A stretch of 64,000 nt of DNA from Mesocentrotus franciscanus (taxonomy: Eukaryota; Echinodermata; Echinoidea; Camarodonta; Strongylocentrotidae): the NCBI GenBank assembly GCA_037976565.1, contig CP137671.1:26297813-26361812 (forward strand), given 5' to 3'. This document shows positions 59,861 through 64,000 of the stretch, in pieces (position 1 is the first letter of the stretch; the number at the start of each line of letters is the position of its first letter). The notes below the pieces were generated by a model, which saw only the letters and a program-made list of their open reading frames with translations, was not told the DNA's origin and searched no databases. The translations under genes and the position numbers were made by a program.

Positions 59861-60240
59861 TTAGTTTGAAAGTTTATTTATTTACTTATCGACAACCCAT
59901 TCTGGGTATCGGAGTCCATTACAAATACATTAGAATAATTTACATAACAGCATTTGAATAATACATATTCAAACAAGCAAATCGAAAGTACATTAAAAAA
60001 GCAATATGTACAAAATAACATTAAATAAACAAATTATTTGAGTGATATAAAATTAAGAAAAAAAAGGAAAGAAAGAAAGAAAGAAGTATGGAATATATTA
60101 CAAGAAAGGAAATTTGAAGGTAGTGAGAGTGAAGGTGGTGGGGTGAAATGTGACTCTTGATTGTAAGTCCATATATCTGACGTTCACATTATGTCAATTG
60201 TTATGACATACAGGAAATAAATTAATGAAATAAAATAATA
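59860..60240 (-). mobile_element. Probable LINE 3' end, minus strand
   Basis: AAGTTTATTTATTTACTTAT followed by GACAACCCATTCTGGGTA resembles the inverse of a LINE 3' UTR. A similar start occurs at 51725. Confidence 0.4.
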
Positions 60241-60559
60241 ATAATGAAGAATAATCTCTGCGTACCGAAAAATATAACAGTAGTGGCTCATGCGCAAAGC
60301 TATCTTCCGCATGTCCATAGTGAAGTCGCATACGTCTACATGGTATCTATCATATCACCGGTGAGTTCAGATCAGTGTGTGTGTGTGTGTTTGAGTTTTT
60401 ACAGACGTGTATCAATCAGATATGATTATTTACGTCTGGGACCGACCTTTAACGTCACCATCGGAAAGACGTGACCAGGGCTCGAACCTCGAACCTTTGA
60501 ATCAATTCGTAACTTCCCCACGCAGCTTGGATTACAGGCGCACGCCACAACGCCCAGTT

Positions 60560-62305
60560 GTACATGTAGTCTTTGCTGCAGCCCGGTTTTACTCACTTAT
60601 CGTGAAAATGACGGAACTACAGTGTAAAACGTAAAGTCGCGGGCCGGGCCGCGTCTTATTATTTCGTACCACGGCGAGCCCAGATTCCTATTATATTATG
60701 AATATTCATTACGCAGGGTCGGGGAAGGTCTCGATTCTCTTGAATATTCATGTATGATCGAGGCGGGAACTATCCTACGCGTGTAGCATGCGCAGCATCG
60801 AATATTGTGTGTAACACGTTGGATTAATGGTAGGCCTATAAAACGACATAGAAAAGCAATGTCATGGTCATTTAGATAATACAGTCATAAATGCTGTGTT
60901 TATACTAGTAAATGCCAAAATGTCAGTAGAAGATTATATAGCATATATTTCAAGCAAGAGTCTTGATAGACAATTTATGAGTAGGCCTACCGTACTTTTC
61001 TGAGGTCAAGTTGAATCTAGTTCTTTTCATGAAGGGAAAATAATCAGTTCGCTGTTTGCTTTTAAATATTACAAGCAGAGGTTGAATTTTGGTATTGAAT
61101 ATGTGATACATTATTATAAACATGAGTTAAATTCAATTGGCAAAGGTGACTTTGATACACTGCTTGTATATAGTGACTTAGTTTGTCCCTTTGGTTATCA
61201 AGTATTGAACAAGTGTGTTTATTTGATGCTTAGGAAAGAAAGCAGTTATTTAATCCGGTTAGAATTGGTGAGAACGAATATAGCACTGTGTGTCACAAAT
61301 AAATCCCTATTCGTTTAATACGAAAGAGTATCTTTACGAGGATGAAGTACGTAGCTATAGAGTTTGATTTCATAAGTCATTTATTATGACAGGTACATAG
61401 TATGTGAAACGACACATCATGCAGGCACTAAAGTAATTATTCAGTGGTAATATTATGCAGTTAAGTGAGCATGCATAGATCATAGAAATAATTTAAGTGC
61501 AATACACAGGTATTTATTTTTGCTAACTGTCTGTAAATATGTAGGCCTATTCTTGTTATTTTTTTTATACAGATTGAATTGTCACTACGACCCAGTCTAA
61601 AGAATAAAACGTCAAATCCAGTTTTATCAAATTTGCTAATTGAACTTAACTCATGTTTATACTGTATCACATATTCAATACCAAAATTCAAGCTCTGCTT
61701 GTAATATTCAAACAAGCGAACCTAGAACTGATTATTTTCCCATTCATAAAAAGAACTAGATTCAACTTGACCTCAGAAAAGTACTCATAAATTGCCTATT
61801 AAGAGAACAATCATTTTACTCTTGCTTGAAATATATGCTATATATCTTGTCTACTGACATTTTTTTGTTGCATTTATTAATAATTAAACACAGCATTTAT
61901 GACTGTATTATGATCTAAATGACCATGACATTGCTTTTTTAATGTCGTTTTATGCCATTAATCCAACGTGTTACACACAATATTCGATGCTGCGCATGCT
62001 ACGTATATGTAGGATAGTTCCCGCCTCGATCATACATTAATATTCAAGAGAATCGAGACTTTCCCCGACCCTGCGTAATGAAAATTCATGAAATAATAGG
62101 AATCTGGGCTCGCCGTGGTACGAAAAAATAAGACGCGGCCGGGCCGCGGCTCGGCCCGGCCTAGCACTGTAAACGCACGTAGGGCCAAATGCGCGGCCGA
62201 GCCTGCCACTGTAAACGCACAAAACTGCGGGACCAAGTAGGACGCGGCCCGGCCGCGGCACGGCCCGGCCCTGGCCCTTTTCTCACTGTAAACGGGGTCA
62301 TAGTG
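60560..62305. mobile_element. 1.75 kb foldback element with arms of about 520 bp
   Basis: The left arm (about 60640-61160) is the inverse of the right arm (about 61610-62145). Examples: CACGGCGAGCCCAGATTCCT against AGGAATCTGGGCTCGCCGTG, and AACACGTTGGATTAATGG against CCATTAATCCAACGTGTT. The right end has GC-rich sequence ending CACTGTAAACGGGGTC. The left end matches the inverse of 45925-46020. No protein recognised in the 450-bp loop. Confidence 0.85.
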
Positions 62306-63112
62306 AATATTACTAAGGGGGAGTATTTTGTCATTCACCTCATAGAATCCATAATTTCAACTGGAGCCTCTCCGTGCATGGTATATTTTAATACATGTGG
62401 CTCTTAAATTGAATAAAGGTCTAGCCCAGCGAATTCTGTCTCATTTTGTCGTGACGGGTTACTATTGCCTCTATATAACTCTAATTTGTAGTGACAAAAT
62501 TTGACCGATGTCTTGAAAATGAAGGCCTATTCATTCTCGGCTACTTTTAAGAGATAAATTAATCGCCAGGTACTATAGGCCTCTGTAAGTATTAGTATCC
62601 CGATGGGCCTTTGCCAATTGGGTCCTATCCCCCTTCCCCCTTACACACACGCACACATTCCATGCCGATACAACAACATGATCTAAAATCTATGCCCTTA
62701 AATATCCACCCATTATACTGACCACAGACTTTGGTACGTAATTCGAGCAAAACAGCTTTTAAATACACCGTACTTAAACAATAGAATCTGGCAAGCCGGA
62801 CATTAGCGATCACGTACAATAGCGTTGCGTCGCCGCGCTCGTCTACGTAGTAAAATGCTTTATGACAATTAGATGCTTCGTTGTTGAGCTCGCTGTAAAT
62901 TTTCGTCAACTTAGACTTGTTGGTTATTATTGATATTTATTCAGTCGCCAAATGACAGACAGAGTTGTACGTTAGATTTATATTTTCTTCAAAAGACAGA
63001 GTGGCCCTGATTTCTAGACTGTGAACTCCATCTTTCACGCAACGAATCAGAACTTGAAAACATGACGGCGGCACGTGCGAAGTAGGACCTCGAGCAGCAG
63101 GACGGACCGTCC
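62306..63112. other. No recognised gene
   Basis: A 94-codon minus frame (62625-62909) begins with a Met but shows no known domain or clear donor. I do not call it a gene. Confidence 0.4.
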
Positions 63113-63217
63113 GAGCTGGACTCTACAGAAAAAGGATAGCTGATCAGTCTGCAATTCCAGTGGATCATCGTCAAGCAGCTGCAAGGAGAACCGCATCGTC
63201 TCTCTCATAGTCGATGG

Positions 63218-63408
63218 GATTTGACTTAATATTGACAAAATCAACTGCCTTGACTTGACAAAGATGATATTATCTGCCTCGACTTGACAAAGACAATATT
63301 ATCTGCCTTGACTCGACAAAGATAATATTATCTACCCGGCCTTGACAAAGATAATATTACCTGCCTTGACTTGACAAAGTTAATTCATTATCTACCCAGA
63401 CTTGATGT
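63218..63408 (+). repeat. Minisatellite, same unit, about 6 copies
   Basis: Same GACTTGACAAAGATAATATT unit as at 44340-44615 but with fewer copies, so the array has changed length since the block was duplicated. Confidence 0.85.
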
Positions 63409-63579
63409 CGAAATGGCACTGCTGTATTTTTGTGAATATAGCATTATTTTTACTTCTTATTTGTGACACACCCTTTTTCTTGTTAGATGATTTGATGTTA
63501 ACAAGGAGCTTAACAAATACGGCAAAGGTTTAAAAAAAAACATTAAATCAGCGTAGGCATATGAAAAGAGTGTACTTAC

Positions 63580-63681
63580 AAATGCCTGGGATGCATTTGA
63601 ATTTTCTTCTGGTCTGTCATCAACCTCTACATCATCTCTGCCATGTGTGTCTGAGCTGAGTAAAGTAATGCGTGTACCTTC
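63580..63681 (-). CDS. Second copy of the 34-codon SAMHD1-like N-terminal exon
   Basis: 102 nt with the same acceptor and a GTAAGT donor as the exon at 44802-44903, phase 0 to 0 and no stop. Changes from that copy include Arg to His, Ile to Val, Asp to Glu and Leu to Phe at the last codon. It lies in a block that duplicates 44.23-45.02 kb. It may be an upstream exon of the same gene or of a neighbouring paralogue. Confidence 0.55.
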
Positions 63682-63908
63682 CTATTTAAAAAAATATGAT
63701 ATGAAATGAAACGCCCTCGATCATCCACAAGGAATTTGTCACCGTAGATGGAAAACATTTTAAACTATTATAACCCATGTCGAAAAGAATCCCGTGCACA
63801 CCCTTTTTCTTGTTAAATGATTTGATGTTAACAAGGAGCTTAACAAATACGGCAAAGGTTTAAAAAAAAAATTAAATCAGCGTAGGCATATGAAAAGAGT
63901 GTACTTAC

Positions 63909-64000
63909 AAATGCCTGGGATGCATTTGAATTTTCTTCTGGTCTGTCATCCACCTCTACATCATCTCTGCCATGTGTGTCTGAGCTGAGTAAAGTAATGC
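63909..64000 (-). CDS. Third copy of the 34-codon exon, cut by the window edge
   Basis: 92 nt of the same exon before the window ends. It keeps the GTAAGT donor and an open frame. It sits about 330 bp from the copy at 63580, in a direct tandem unit, so more units may follow outside the window. Confidence 0.55.

Larger units (their letters stand above)
63113..63798 (-). repeat. Duplicated block, right copy
   Basis: Same order and orientation as 44234-45019. From 63467 on, the exon-bearing part is repeated in tandem with a period of about 330 bp; the second unit starts at 63797 and runs off the window. Confidence 0.85.

Noticed and set aside
62625..62909. 94-codon minus frame as first exon of the SAMHD1-like gene
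   Set aside because: No SAM or HD similarity and no good donor; it also lies downstream (in minus direction) of the 63-kb exon copies.

Overview
This is a eukaryotic, intron-rich, AT-rich window crowded with transposon remnants. Frequent TACATGTA words, tRNA-Thr-like SINEs, LINEs ending in short A/T tandem tails, TTAA-flanked MITEs, a Penelope-like element and SWIM-finger proteins of Mutator-like ancestry suggest a marine invertebrate, most likely an echinoderm such as a sea urchin. That is inference; no species marker was seen. Two runs of exactly 500 N (246-745 and 53754-54253) are scaffold gaps of conventional size.

Layout. 1-26 kb: no convincing host gene; MITEs, SINE pieces, LINE 3' halves (12.1, 18.1, 20.3-21.6 kb) and a 2.35 kb nested foldback element (15384-17731). 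26.3-44.9 kb, minus strand: a multi-exon homologue of SAMHD1, the dNTP triphosphohydrolase. Ten exons join in matching phases from the start of the HD domain to the C-terminal lobe, and an acidic 34-codon exon lies upstream at 44.8 kb. Most pocket residues are kept, but the HD dyad that names the family reads Arg-Tyr. Its introns hold a Penelope-like element with an inverted 5' half (29.4-31 kb), tRNA-derived repeats, a 3.4 kb inverted-repeat element (33.26-36.70 kb) and LINE pieces.

44.2-64 kb: a block carrying the 34-codon exon, its intron minisatellite and a short conserved block recurs at 63.1-63.8 kb. The exon starts a third time at the right edge in a 330 bp tandem unit. Between these blocks, on the plus strand, is a SWIM zinc-finger gene related to Mutator-like transposases (46.78-51.04 kb). 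Its last exon is present twice, on either side of the second N gap. The two 3749-base copies differ mostly by single-base indels, which looks like unmerged contig ends rather than a real duplication. GC-rich inverted-repeat elements flank this gene at 45.48-46.02 and 60.56-62.30 kb; the right one is a large foldback.

Main points: a SAMHD1 homologue that has probably lost metal chemistry but kept its nucleotide pockets; a symmetric N-terminal exon amplified in tandem; and assembly errors that must be fixed before the SWIM gene or the SAMHD1 C-terminus is called broken.
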